Below, in pieces: positions 1-11,995 of a stretch of DNA of 31,248 nucleotides. The stretch comes from Candolleomyces eurysporus (lineage: Eukaryota; Basidiomycota; Agaricomycetes; Agaricales; Psathyrellaceae). Within the stretch, counting starts at the first letter, position 1. Each line of letters opens with the position of its first letter. The position numbers and the translations under genes are program-made. The DNA is taken from NCBI GenBank assembly GCA_027579435.1, contig JANBPK010001298.1:1-31248 (forward strand), given 5' to 3'. Below the pieces are notes generated by a model that was given only the letters and a program-made list of their open reading frames with translations, was not told where the DNA came from and made no database searches.

Positions 1-1
1 C

Positions 2-3000
2 GTACAGCTCGGCTCAGGCGATGGAGAGCTCGGAGGAGACGATCGTGAGCCTGCCGCTCGTCATTCCCTCCCTCAATCTGCAAACCAGGCCCCGCTCTCC
101 CGGTCCACCATCACTCCTGCACATGCACCTCAGATTCTGCCCCACCAACCCAACGCTGCACTTGCGCTGGCACCTGCCACTCACTCCCAACCTCGCCCAT
201 CCAATTCTCCACCTGCAACGGCGACTGCGACTCAACCTGCATCCTCCCAGTCCCAAGATGCATCTGCTCCTGCGGATGACCCATTTATTTCCTCAATGGA
301 GTCTACCCCGAAACGTATCACAAAGGAGGAGCTTTTCCGGTTTGAATGGGACAACGGTCCTTGGGTGCCACCTTCCCGACAAGGAACGTCGACGCCAACT
401 CCCAAACCGAATCTCGCAAAGGAGCTTTTACAAAACCCCAACGCCCCTTGGACGCACGATACACCCCCAAAGCTCTAATGAGGGTGACGATTCCGACGCA
501 GATGGTGCCACCACAAGGGCGTTCAAGAGGATGGGGACTCCCAAAACACCGTCGACGGCGAGCAGCTTCATCGTGGTGTCAAGTGACGGGGAATCCAGCA
601 AGCGTATGCCGAAGAGATCTCGTGCAGCCGAGAAAAGCAGCAAGCCTGGCGTCAGCGACCGGTATCGCCGTTCAAGGAGGATCGACGACAGTGACAAAGA
701 GGGTAGTGGCAGCAAGGAAGGTGGCCCCGACGAAGAAGATGGCAGCAGCGAGGGAGAGGAGGAAGAAGGCCATAGCGAAAGTGAAGACACGGATGCCGAC
801 GGAAGCACTGACGATGAAGAGGAAGACGACAATGGCGTGGCTCTGAAGAAAGGAAGACCTAATAAGGAGGAGACAGAGCTGGCGATTTCGACTGCGAAGG
901 ACATCTACCAAAACATTGTCGACGTTAGCAGGCGGATCAATAGGCCGACATCCTTCGTCATTCGCAAGTTGAACCTTCTCCTCCCTGGAGGGAAGGTTGC
1001 AATCAGGCCGACTGAATGGGCAAGATACGTCGGTTACTTCCACCGGCATCTGGAAGAAGAACGTGAACGCGTCGGCGACCCCGATCTCCAAAACCGTAAG
1101 TCAAACCTTCTCTACTATGCATGATTTGTGCTAATGAGCATCTAGCGACCAAGGAGCATTTTAATTCGTTCAAAGAAGCCTATGGCAATTCCTATGCTGA
1201 CATTCTCGACACCGACTTCACTCTCTCCAAATCCAGGATCCATTCAAACCTTGGAGAACGCCAGCGTGCTTTCACCAGCTACTGCGGCAACATCATTGAC
1301 TTGGTAAGCTTTTCTACAACATTCCTCTGCACTTTTCCTTATCGCGCCCCATACTACTAGATTACTGCCGGCGAAATGCTTGGTTTTGAAACAGTCTTTG
1401 CTGCATGCGGCTCCGTTGTCAACGAAGACGGCAACTTGGGCACCTACCACCAAACGAAGCATCTATCCGGCTTTTTGTCAAAAATATCGCGACGTGGCAT
1501 GACTTCGGACAGCTTCATTGGTCAGATGAAAGCTCAATCCTTGTAAGTCACGCACTTCTCCTTGCTCTGCGAAATTTAGCTGACTCCCAGCCTGTAGCCA
1601 TGCCCATGCCAGGGAATATAACTCGGAGGGTGAGGACGAGATAGAGCCTGCGACTGAGACCGAGGCGGAGGGGAAGGGAAAGTCCAGAGCCGAGAACAGC
1701 ATGGACGTTGATATCCCAAATCTCGACAGTGACCCGTTTGTGGAGCTCGTCAAGACTCGGCTGAAGGACGATCGATGTATTGAATTCGCTCGCGAGGTTC
1801 GCTCGAAGCCGCCCAGAAGCATTCAGAGAATGCTGATGGATGACTTAAGGGCATATGTTTTCAAGTATTGCTATTTGTATCTCAGTGAGTATATGCGTCT
1901 TCCCTGTCTTGGATGCACAACTGACTTTTGCCAACCTGTAGCCCTGATTAGGGCAGGCATGGGGAATCGGAAGATGCTGCCGTGGAATGGGCAGTTACTC
2001 AAATTGCTTGCCGTCCAAGGAGTTGCCGTCCTTAATTGGCCTGTAGGTGTAGCGATGTTGGGAGGAGGTCGGACGGGGAGTGTTGGACTTCGAGGGCTGG
2101 GGGTGGTGACTGTGAGGGCCATCGCTGTAGCTTTGTATGAGGGGAAAATGGAGTGGGTGAAGTGCGATTCTGAAGGTACTTCCCCTNCCCCCCCCTACTC
2201 GCCTTTATCTTTTGCTCACCGTCTTCTAGCAATGCAGTCAATGAAACTGCCGGTGGTGGAGGAAGCAGCTCCCGAGGCCTCCTCATCTCAAGGACACGGC
2301 CAGCGTCTGTTCGTCGATCAAACTGTTGACTTCAAAGGGGCACCTCGACTTCAAGCTGCTTCGTCATCCTTGTCGTCGNAAAAAGTCCTCTGACTCGAAG
2401 CCTACGAAGCAGCCTGAGCAGGCTCCTACGTCAACCTCGGTCGTCAACACCTGGTCAAGAGCAGTGAAGGGAAAGAACAAGCAGGATACCAGTCACCAGA
2501 GCGACGACGATCAGCCCCTCGCACCTCCCCCTCTGAAGAGCAAGAAGAAGAAGGTCGAGCACATTCCCCTTCCCAAAATGCCCGCTGTCCACTTCGTCGA
2601 CGATAGCAACGATGAACAATTTTCCCCTGATTCCGGAGATGAAACTAACTCCCCTCGCATTCGAGGTCGTCGCCGCCAGAGCCTATCCGCTGACGAAGAT
2701 CTCTTCATCTTGTCAAGCGGTGAGGAGCAATCAAATTCGAAGAAGAGGGAGAAGGCTGAGGGGAAGGTGAAGGTGGCATCCGATTCAAAGACGAGCAAGG
2801 ATGGGGTGGAGAATCTAGCAAAGACGTCATTGGCCGGAGCGTCAAAGCAGCATCTTGAGAAAAAATTGGCTACATCAACACTGAAGGCCCGCGAGGGGGA
2901 GTCGTCGACGTCCGCGAAAGAACGCACTGGGGGCACGGAAGCCTCAACGAAGAAAGGCAAAGGCAAGGAGCCAAAGGCTTCGACAAAGAACAGCGAGGGC

Positions 3001-3893
3001 AAGGAGAAAGAAATCGGCGAGAGCGGGGGNTAAAGGATTGAAGGCACCGAAACGATCAAGGGACGCGTCGACGGAGCCAGTAGGCAGGGCGAAAGCGTCA
3101 AAGTTGTCCGACCCACCCGCGGATGTCTCGACTGCAGAGATACCTGTAGTACAGAGGACGTCGTCTACAGCACCCAGAATGCACGATCGTGCCCCGATTG
3201 TCCCTCCAACCCTCCAATCGAACCACAATGCGATCGTCCCCGCAGCCCAAGGGATGCCAATGCAGCAGCAGGCGCCTGTTGCAGGGTTCTTCCCCCCAAA
3301 CACTGCGAGACCTCCTGGAGCCCCTCGTCCCCCTGCTCGTAGAATTGCTGTTGTTCACCGCGATGGAGCAGGAAATTTGGACTTGGATGCTGCATTCACT
3401 ATCCGCAGGAAGCGGAAATCCGACCCTTCGACGGACGCCCAGCTCCCTCAACCGCAGTTCGAGAACAGGGATAAGCGTGCTAGGACTGCCGCCATGCAGG
3501 CTCTTGTCTCAGNCCCCCCCGATGGGACAGCTTGGACAAGTGCCTCCTGTTCACCCATCTGTCTCACCCGTTATCATGCAGCAGCACATCCATCCCCAAG
3601 CCGGCGCTTCATCAGCTCATCTTCCATCCCCCTCCCCGACTCCCAGCACTGCCTTGCTCACGAGCCACCAGCTCCCCGATTCCCGCTACATTCCAACTGG
3701 CCAATCCTTCCCCCGGCCGCTGTCTCAGCAACCGCACCAGCCGCTCTACATGAACGCTCCCTACATTCAACCTGCGCAAGGCTATTACTACGATCACAAT
3801 ATTGGAGGCTATGTTTTTTACAACCCGCCGTACTCTTCCGATTTCGAGTTCGATGAGTATGGACGACCCTACCCTCAACAGCCTCAGCAGTAA
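2..3893 (+). CDS. large low-complexity protein of unknown function, 5' partial, multi-exon
   Basis: I do not recognise this gene. It enters from the left edge in frame 2 and ends at a stop at 3891-3893. GT-AG introns fit at 1096-1145, 1304-1360, 1543-1597, 1885-1941 and 2176-2229, each keeping the frame. The order is: a Pro/Ala/Ser/Gln-rich stretch, a short KEELFRFEWDNGPW-like block (about 330-370), an acidic Glu/Asp/Ser tract (about 700-835), a folded-looking middle (about 880-2170) with a NWPVGV motif, Lys/Ser/Glu-rich tails, and a Pro/Gln/Tyr-rich C-terminus. The composition suggests a nuclear protein; that is inference. The frame breaks at the C-run near 464-468 and at the Ns at 2379, 3030 and 3513. 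Each break is repaired by treating one base as extra, so I read these as consensus errors rather than a pseudogene. NWP-containing proteins of this type recur as multicopy hypotheticals in Agaricomycetes (recollection, not checked). Confidence 0.62.
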
Positions 3894-4500
3894 GCTCCGT
3901 CACCGAGCTTCACTGGCAGGCCATGGCGACACACGTGTAGAATTTCACCTCCCATCCTCGTCGCAGCTCTCTCCATCCTTCGCAATAATTGTCGACATCG
4001 ACCTTCGCTCATGCATTTCGTATACCCACGCGATCTTTTTTTTCTTGCCCAATCGATGCATCTTTCGTCGTGTATTTACCCAATTCTCTTGCCTTTTTGC
4101 TGTCTTTCTCTCGATTCTTTCCATCTCGCTTGCTTTCTTGAGTGTTCTGCTGCACCATGCCTTTCTCTGCGTTTTACCTCGTTCTCGTCCCTTTTTTTTG
4201 TTTTCATTTTCCCGACATCTCCCTCTCAATCCTTTCTTCTTGGCTCCTTGACTGTTTTTACTGAATTAATTTTCACTCCTCGTCGTACCCCTCTTCACTC
4301 TTGGTACCATTCTCGCAGCATTCTTCTGCACTTGTTTTATTAGGATCTGGTCATGGACTTTCTCCAGTTGCTCTCTTCTTGCTGCTGTCTATATGATTCA
4401 TATGCTGGACTTTCACCTCTCGCCAGGTTTCCTCACTCACTCGGAATTCCGCTACGCCGTCTTCCAAAAAATTGCATCTTTATGTGTACAACTGACTTGT
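3894..4500 (+). other. 3' flank, pyrimidine-rich, no gene seen
   Basis: After the stop at 3893 the plus strand is strongly T/C-rich, with long runs of ctt/ttc between about 3960 and 4330. This fits a 3' untranslated region and transcription end of the upstream gene. Open frames here translate to Phe/Leu/Ser-rich sequence with no domain features and are not called. Confidence 0.4.
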
Positions 4501-5403
4501 GTGTGTGAGAGGGGCATTAACTACTGCGAGAAAGCGATAGGTATGTTCATTTTATAGTGAGGTGGAAGTGCACCGAAATGTGGAAAAGCAGAAAAACTGT
4601 AAACCGACAAAATGCAGGAAAACTTAACTGACCGAAATGCAGAAAGGGATCATGCACAGCACTGTGGGCGACAGACTGTGCAGTTTTCTGAAAATGCAGG
4701 GGAGTTGAGTCTTTTTGGACGAGATCCTTTTTAGGACTTAGGAGGGGTGTGCATGGAGCATTTTACCTCTCGGAGGAGGTTACGATATGTCGAAAAAGGG
4801 GGGTTAACTGGGGTACACGTGACCAAAGATGCCCTGCCTGAGGTGCAAGCGGCAAAGTCAGGAGCTGTTGCTGAAGCAAGGAATAAGGGGTGGCACTGCC
4901 ACGCCACCTAGTCCAAATCAGTCCGCCATTCGCCTGAGGACGCATGCCGGAAGTATAGGATGCAGTTCGAAGGGCTGTGGGATGAAACTTTGTCTTCTTT
5001 CTACAGCAACGGGAGGCTCATGTGTGCCGCGCAAGAACTCTAACACAAGTGTGAGTTGGATTCAGCGGGGGCTGTCGCGGGAGTTCCTGCTCCTCCTAGC
5101 CCCCGCGCGCGAACCTGAGATACAAGACCCATTCATTTTCGAGCAATATTGGTGCGTGTGTGGAGTGTACGTACGAGGCTCATTAGCTTCCCTGTCGTCT
5201 CCGAGTTACCATTTCCCCATTCATCGCAGTAGATTGTAAAGGACACAAACATGTATGCTGTAAATGATCCTGTGCAAATGGTGCACAGCCCATGAGCGCC
5301 TTCCTTGATATCTCCCTGCATAAAACGTCAGCTCACTCGCTATTTGCACTATTCATCAACCAAATCTCACCCTCCCTCGGCTCAGGACCACAAGCTGGAC
5401 CGT
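4501..5403. other. no confident gene; short unrecognised open frames
   Basis: A 136-codon frame runs 4829-5239 and starts MPCLRCKRQ, but it shows no further domain. An overlapping frame from 4754 (starting MEHFTSRRRLRY) stays open for about 54 codons and resumes after a TAG. Its second half contains CRKYRMQFEGLWDE, which looks more protein-like. I cannot choose between them. Either could be decayed coding sequence. Confidence 0.2.
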
Positions 5404-6329
5404 GATGGATGAAGATAGGTACGTTTGCACTGTCTCCCAAAGATACTCGACGCTGAATTTACCGTTTCTAGCCCTGTGTTTAACGATCGAGCCGGCGAAA
5501 GGTAAATCTTGCATCTTTAAGAAATGACGCCGTCGTAACATTGCTGTTCAAGTCAATTTTATTTGACAGGTATGGATGATCTTTCGGTGCCTCCATGTTG
5601 CAGTTCTCATCTCCTCGACTCCTCTAGATATTTTTCTCAACCACATAGCTGATATCACCGATGGTGATCATAGCTCTTTGAAAATCACTGAACTTGTGAT
5701 ATTTGGTCTCGCAGATGAGCCAGATGGAAAATGCTTTCCACTCGTTACAGCGTCCTCAGGGCGATGGAAGGTCGAGGGTTCCATAGGGCTGTGGGTCGTC
5801 ATTGAATTATTTCCAACACACAATAGGGGCTGATGGCAGTTGCAAGCCCCAAAATCGAGGAAGGAATTGTAATCATCGCCAAGTTCGGGGAGCGTTGGGA
5901 TATGGGATTCACGCATTTGGGCCGCATTGACATGCAAAATGGAACGAATGACAAAGAATCCGGTACGAACGCTCACGATTTTAAAGCCAAGGCATTCGCA
6001 CTTAACGCGGAAAATTACAGGTCATATCCAGGATATGAAGACACGCGATCAGCGGCCGTGCCTGACAATATCTTGGGAGATATGCGAAATACCATTCGAG
6101 CCTACGACGAGCGTGGAGGGTGAGTGATTATACCAAGTGTGACAGGGAAGAACTCTATTCATGCGACCCATCCAGATACCCAGACCTTGCTCGGCAAAAT
6201 TAAGGCCAGGCGTAGACAGGTCTTTGGGCCGTCTATCTCCGTCTCCGCTCTCTGGGAGGCAGTTGTACCACCTGAGGCAGCGGACCTCCTTGGATCGCTC
6301 GACTACCTTGGAGCATGTTTCAAACGTAG

Positions 6330-8405
6330 CTTCGAACGTACAGGTGCCCTGTCCGACAGCGGTGAATCAATTTCAGCAACGCGAAGAGTAGTTGAGCTCA
6401 CTCCAGCTGGTCACCCAGATCTCCCTGTTAGGCTGGGAAATTTTGGACACTCGTTCGAGGATCGCTTTAGGCGCACTGGTGCCCTTTCTGACATTGCTGA
6501 AGCAGTTTCAGCATTACGACGATCGGCCGAGCTGACGCCTGCTGGTCATCCAGACCTGCCTGTCATGCTCAACAAACTGGGAATCTCGCTCTTAAAACGC
6601 TTTGAGTGCGCCGGAGCCTTCTCCGACATTGTTGAACTAACTTTGCTCACTCAACGAGCAGTCGAGCTGACGCCCGGTGATCATCCAGATCTCCCGGGCG
6701 TGCTCAGCAATCTGCAAAACTTGCTCTTCAGCACTCTGCAAAACTTGCTCTTCAAAGACTTCAATCGCACTGGAGCCCTTTCCGACATTGCTGAACCAAT
6801 TTCGGTCCAACAACGAGCAGTCGAGCTGACTCCTGCTGCTCATCCAGATCTCCCTGGTAGGCTCAGCAAGCTGGGAAACTATCTCCTCAGTCGCTTTGAG
6901 CGTACAGGAGCCCCCTCCGACCTTTCTCAATCAATATTAGTTATCCAACGAGCAGTCGAGCTGATTCCTGCTGGTCATCCTGACCTGCCTANCATGCTCA
7001 GCAACCTGAAAATCTCGCTCGCGAATCGCTTCACGCGCATCGGAGCCCTCTCCGACATTGCTGAATCCATTTCAGTCCAACAATGTGCAGTCGAGCTGAC
7101 TCCTGCTGGTCATCCAGACCTGNCTGGCATACTCAGCAACCTGGGACACTTGCTCTTAATTCGCTNCAAGCGCACTGGAGCCCTATCCGACATTGATGAA
7201 TCGATNTCAGTCAACCAACAAGCAGTCGAGCTGACTCCTGCTGGTCATCCAGACCTCCCTGGGAGGCTCAGCAACCTGGGAAACTTGCTGGAGAGTCGCT
7301 TTGAGCGCACCGGAGATCCCTCCGACATATCTGAATCAATTTCAGTTCAACAACAAGCAGTTGAGCAGACTCCTGCTGATCACTCAGACCTCCCTGAAAG
7401 GCTCAACAACCTGGGAAATTCGCTTTTGACTCGCTTCAAGCTCACAGAGGCCCTCTCCAACATTTCTGAATCATTTTTGCTCGCACGACGGGCGGTCGAG
7501 CTGACGCCTGCTGATCGTCCAGACCTNCCGGGTCGTGCTCAGCAATCTGCAAAACTCGCCCTCGAAATACTTCAAGCGCACTGGCGCCCACTCCGACATT
7601 GCTGAATCAATTTCAGTCCGACAATGAGCGGTCGAGCTGACTCCCACTGGTTGTTCAGACTTACCTGCCCGGCTCAGCGACCTGGGNAGGTCGCTCGAGA
7701 GTCGCTGTGAGCGCACCGGAGACCNCTCCCACATTGCTGAGTCAATTTCAGTCAAAAGACGAGCAGTCGAGCTGACTCCTGCTGGTCATCCGAGACCTAC
7801 CTGGCATGCTCAGCGAACCATGGGAACTTGCTCTCGGATCACTTCAAACGCACCGGAGCCTTCATCCGACATTGATGAATCAATTTCAGCCAACCAACGA
7901 GCAGTCGAGCTAACTCCTGCTGGTCATCCNAGACCTCCCTGGCAGGCTTTGCAATTTGGGNAAACTTGCTCTCAAATCGCTTTTGAGTGCACCGGAGACC
8001 TCCCCGACATTGCTGAATCAGTTTCAGTCGATCAACGAGCAGTCGAGCTGACTCCTGCTGGTCATCCAGACCTGCCTGCCAGGCTCAGCAACCTGGGAAG
8101 CTCGCTCTTGGATCGCTTCAGGCGCACCGGATCCCTCTCCGACATTGCTGAATCCATTTCATTACAACAACGAACAGTCAAGCTGACTCCTGCCAGTCAT
8201 TCAGACCTGCCTGCCAGGCTCAGCAACCTGGGAAGCTCGCTCTCAATTCGCTTCAATCGCATCGGATCCCTCTCTGACATTGATGAATCAATTTCACTCA
8301 ACCAACGAGCAGTCGAGCTGACTCCTGCCGGTTGTTCAGACTTACCTGCCTGGCTCAACAACCTGGGTAACTCGCTTTCGTGTCGCTTCGAGCGCACCGG
8401 AGACC
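6330..8405 (+). repeat. tandem 135-bp (45-residue) TPR-coding repeats
   Basis: The motif cgctt(t/c)(g/a)ag...gcact/cggagccc recurs at a 135-bp period; for instance the CGC codons at 7297 and 7432 are exactly 135 bp apart. Units share long near-identical stretches, so unequal exchange or assembly collapse is possible. One unit also contains a 24-bp internal duplication at 6712-6759. Confidence 0.85.
6712..6759 (+). repeat. 24-bp tandem duplication inside one TPR unit
   Basis: The block 6712-6735 is repeated at 6736-6759, with the first 19 bases identical. It adds eight residues (LQNLLFST then LQNLLFKD) to one TPR unit without breaking the frame. Confidence 0.9.
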
Positions 8406-8639
8406 TCTCTATAAGACTATTTTTCGACAAGAATTCTCGGTTTCACTCGTTTTCTCAACTTTCGGGTCTGGGGTCCAGGTTTTTGATGGGAACTCACTCT
8501 CCAGTCCGAGTTTGATGGAAACACGGTCACAGCTTACTTCTAAATTGGCAAGGAGAGCGTGGTATAGGGGAGATAAAATGAGTACCTACTTGTCCAAGCT
8601 CTTCAATAGTCAATTTTGTGACTTGTAGGCAACTGATCT

Positions 8640-10300
8640 AAGGTGGCCGGGCTTCCCCTTGAGCATATTATGGTATTTTCTTTGATTTACAGGACTTAGG
8701 CATCCTGGCAGCAGGGCGCAGGCAGTCGTGTTACAAAAACCACTATTTTATTATCACATATTTTTATATTATTATAAACCTCTCAATACAATTATCTGAC
8801 TGTGCTGAGCCAAGAGAATCAACCTGGAAGTGAGGGAGGAGAAGAGGCTTTATTGACTGTATTACACCAGTATTCAGGTCCACTTCAAGACAGTAACGGT
8901 ACCTTTTCAATTAAGCTGAGGATAACCTGGAGACTGGAACCGGTGTCTTAGCACTGAATAATTTTTGACGATAAATCATGCCATAGGCGCATGCATCCGA
9001 ATACAGTATTGAATTGTGTCCGTATGTCGCCTCAGGGTCTCCTTGGATGCTGACGAGACCGCGGTAGTGCTGACTATAGAAGGCGTCAAGGCTGTTGTCA
9101 GGGCCAGGGTTCTTTGATCACGAATCCGGCCTCTCCGCCTGTCTCTGCTCCGAGTCTGTCGTATGTATGTGCCATCGACGAAGGACTCGGGGCCATGGTC
9201 ACCATCCCATCCATCCCGTTCATCGATCCATGTAACTAGCCAACCAACCATCCGGCCATCTTACCACTGATCACCTCGCTGCGGGCATGATGCCGTCACT
9301 GTTACTGCCTAACTGACTTGCTGTAAAGCGCTGATAAGGGAAGCTCATATCTTTACGAGAACTCGTGGAATGATAGCACTGCGGAAATGAACGCGGCAAG
9401 TATGATTATACATCCCTGCTGCGCGCTCGCTGTTCATTATTCGGTGTATGAGGGATCCGTCAACTATCGGTCGGAGACGATGCGATTGTCCGGTGGGACC
9501 GGGTTATGCAGCTGGCTATGTTAATGTAACGCCCGGGATGATTGATGGTTAATATAAAAGCAAAGAAGGTGGGGAGTGAAAGATTTGAGGGTTGATGAAT
9601 GAATGGGTAATGAATGAGTACAGCAGCCAGATCAATTGGCGCAGCGATCAGAAGACAAGAGATCGCTATCCAAACGTTGGCTCCAGCGCCCAGCGCCCTG
9701 TAGCCCTCGACCCATGGGTAAGAGTATTATTGTACTCGCTGCATATCATGATCAAGGGTTCGAGGCTATACCTGAGCGAATGCATACCCGGATCAGCTGA
9801 AGGTGTTATGTCGGAAAGGCAACGAGATGTCAAGTGATCGCCATGACCATCGCCATCTAATCGAAGGGTCTCAGTTTCGAGCAGACCTGAACGAGCAGAA
9901 AGCGAAGGAAAGATGGGTCGAGGGTTGGTCGCCGGAGCAACGCCTTCCTGTCGGATACAGTGTTTGTGTGCAGCTTGGCTAGGAATGGTGTGGCCTGCAT
10001 TCCACGGTCGGATTCGCACAAGAGCCGAGACCGGTCGATGGTTTGTGTGTGTCCGTCTGTGCTGGACAAGAGCTGGACATGGAAGGAAGATTGAATTACT
10101 TTGAGGACATACAGACAAAGAGCTGGAGCACAAAGGAGCAGGGCAAAGGACAAGATCGATGACGACAGCTCATCATGAGACCAGTTTCCCCGCGTGGGCG
10201 GTGGCACTGCCGTTCGGTCCCTGAAATCTGCCAGCCATTTGCTCCGCCACATCCAGAGCCCTCTTATTCTCCATCCTCATCATCCCCAACGCCAGTCCCA
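8640..10300. other. intergenic region, no gene supported
   Basis: This stretch has an A/T-rich segment near 8735-8800 and short open frames in both strands without protein-like character. A TATA-like tataaaag lies at 9553-9560, about 740 bp before the next proposed start; it may or may not serve that gene. The 155- and 131-codon minus-strand frames around 9666-10252 show no domain and are probably chance. Confidence 0.4.
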
Positions 10301-11995
10301 ATGTCGTCTGCACCTGCGTCTCCTGAATCTCCCCGTCGTGAGTCTTTCTTCCAGCCCGGACAGCGAGCGAGGGACTGACGGATCTCCACGTATCGTCTCC
10401 CTAGCAATCGCACGCAGTAATAGCAATTCACCGCCAACGCACGTCCTGCCACCGCCACCAGTGCCGATAGACCTGAGGCATATGACCTCAAACGTGGGCC
10501 TGTCGTCGTCGTCTGCCGGCGGGAGGAGGACGAGCCAGCANTTTCCTGAGGACGAACGATACGCGGGGTCTGGGCTCGCCCAACTCGATCCCGTCTTCTC
10601 CTACATCCATGTACGCATCCCCCTGCACACCTTNCCTTTGAGTGCTGACTGACGCGAATTGCTGTGATCACAGCCACTCGTCCTCCTCNGCCATCTTTGA
10701 ACGCGACATCGAACCCATCCTCGTCTCGCCCTCCTCCCCGCCCCACTCGTCCGGCCTCTTTGCCCAGCCGTCCCTCCCGCTGTCTCCAGCCTCTCCCACC
10801 TCGGGCTCTGCCCATCCACACGTAACGAGTGTCAGCAGCACGCACAGCACCTCGCATTCGCCCCACAAACCTGTGGATCCACACAGGATCCCCCGCGCCA
10901 GAGCCACCGAACAGCTGGAACAGAGCGTGCCGAGTGTCTTGGATAGCGCCGCTGCGATTCTAACCAACCTCTCATCTGATGCAGACCAAGATGCGGTTCA
11001 GGTCGTAGCGCCGGGTAGCCTCGGTTTTGCAGGCTTCGATTCGCTCATCCTCGGCGCACCTTCCTTTGGCTCGTCCCTCGTCAGCGCAGGTACCGGGGTC
11101 GCAGCTGGAGCTNGGGGGCACGGCAGGACAGCCGTCAGAGGCGGTGGAACAGGGAGTGGCTTTGCAAGTCCGCTCAGCTTACGAAGTCGGAGTCCGAGTC
11201 CCGGAGGAAGGTCGCCCTCGGGTGGAGCTGGAGCTCCTGTGCAAGGGCTGTTGAACATTCCCTCGCCTGTGGTCAGCCCGCATGTGCTGTCGAGTACGAG
11301 TGGCTCGTCGCAGCCTGCACCTGATGGGAAGACGGCGTCGCCTTCGCCTGCGGGGTCGCCGCGTCTTTCGAGTCCCCCGCCTCTCGCTGCGCCTACGTCG
11401 ACTTCGCATCCGCCCTCGCCTACGCATGTACCTACGAAGAGGCTCTCGTTTATGTCGTATTCTGATCTCCTTGCGTCGACTCCAACTTCTACTCATACAT
11501 TGAGCTCACTTACCACCTCGGCATCGACCTTTGAACCGCCTCCGCATATCCCTGTCGTGTCGGGTTTGAATATCGCTTCAGCTGTAGCTGCGAGTGTCGG
11601 AAGTGCTAGTGCGAGTCCGAGCGTGAGTAAAGCGGGCAGCATGAGGGGTGTTAGTTTGAGTGGGAGCATTGTCGGTGAGTGATTCTTTATTTCTCTCCTC
11701 CAGTCGGTTTACTGATTGAACTTTTCTTGATACAGGGCCACCCCCTGGAGGTCTGACACACCCAGGAATGCGAGATAGCATCGCGCTCCTTGATAATGTC
11801 GGTGGAGAGTGGGAACGCGAGGGGATGGGCAAGGGGTTGGAGGAGAGACTGGAGGAATTGAGTGTCTTGAGTTCGTCTGCGAGCGCCGCGGGAGGGTCGC
11901 CGTTGAGCCTCAGGGGCGGGCTGCCCAACGTGAATGTCGTGACTACTGGAGGATCGGTGGTGCAAGGGAAGGAGGTTGAGGTCGGGAAAGCTTGA
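10301..11995 (+). CDS. Ser/Pro-rich conserved-looking protein of unknown function
   Basis: The proposed start is the ATG at 10301 (MSSAPASPESP). GT-AG introns fit at 10338-10404, 10611-10673 and 11675-11735, and the last one joins exactly to GPPPGGLTHPGMRDSIALL. Features in order are: a block around FPEDERYAGSGLAQLDPVFS; after the second intron PLVLLAIFERDIEPI, seen only if the N at 10689 is not a base; a long Ser/Pro/Gly-rich disordered middle; a conserved-looking RLSFMSYSDLLASTPTS; and a C-terminal acidic helix GGEWEREGMGKGLEERLEEL. The stop is at 11993-11995. The segment 10405-10541 has two possible frames: SPPTHVLPPPPVPIDLRH (fits the splice from exon 1 if the N at 10541 is a base) or RPEAYDLKRGPVVVVCRR (fits if that N is not a base). 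I do not recognise the family. Confidence 0.66.

Larger units (their letters stand above)
5404..8515 (+). pseudogene. degenerate TPR-array protein lacking an effector domain
   Basis: From about 6330 to 8405 the plus strand encodes about fifteen tandem units of 45 residues built on RFERTGALSDIAESIS / QQRAVELTPAGHPDLP / LSNLGNLLLS. This is the Agaricomycete TPR array usually found in NLR-like or CHAT-protease proteins. Frames before the array (5576-5833, 5833-6123) look coding (for example KFGERWDMGF, RSYPGYEDT) but their splicing is unresolved; a 36-nt GT-AG gap at 6120-6155 would join the last one in frame. The array is open from 6124 to about 7540. It then suffers an extra base near 7533, an in-frame TGA near 7626 where sibling repeats have CGA, and further indels at about 7793, 7820, 7930, 7961 and 7983. 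It is open again from about 7985 to 8405, where the repeat stops mid-unit and unrelated sequence leads to a stop at 8515. No CHAT, NACHT or other catalytic domain follows. Some indels may be assembly errors in a repeat. Confidence 0.68.

Noticed and set aside
428..904. 158-codon Ser-rich open frame on the minus strand
   Set aside because: It is the antisense of the acidic Glu/Ser tract of the left-edge gene; the Ser runs arise from its GAG/GAA/GAC codons.
6637..6930. Minus-strand open frames across the TPR array (also 7471-7755 and 8197-8430)
   Set aside because: They recur at the repeat period because the antisense of the TPR unit happens to be stop-poor.
6330..8405. CRISPR-like or minisatellite interpretation of the 135-bp repeats
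   Set aside because: Units are contiguous, coding and phase-consistent with 45 residues; there are no spacers and the genome is fungal.
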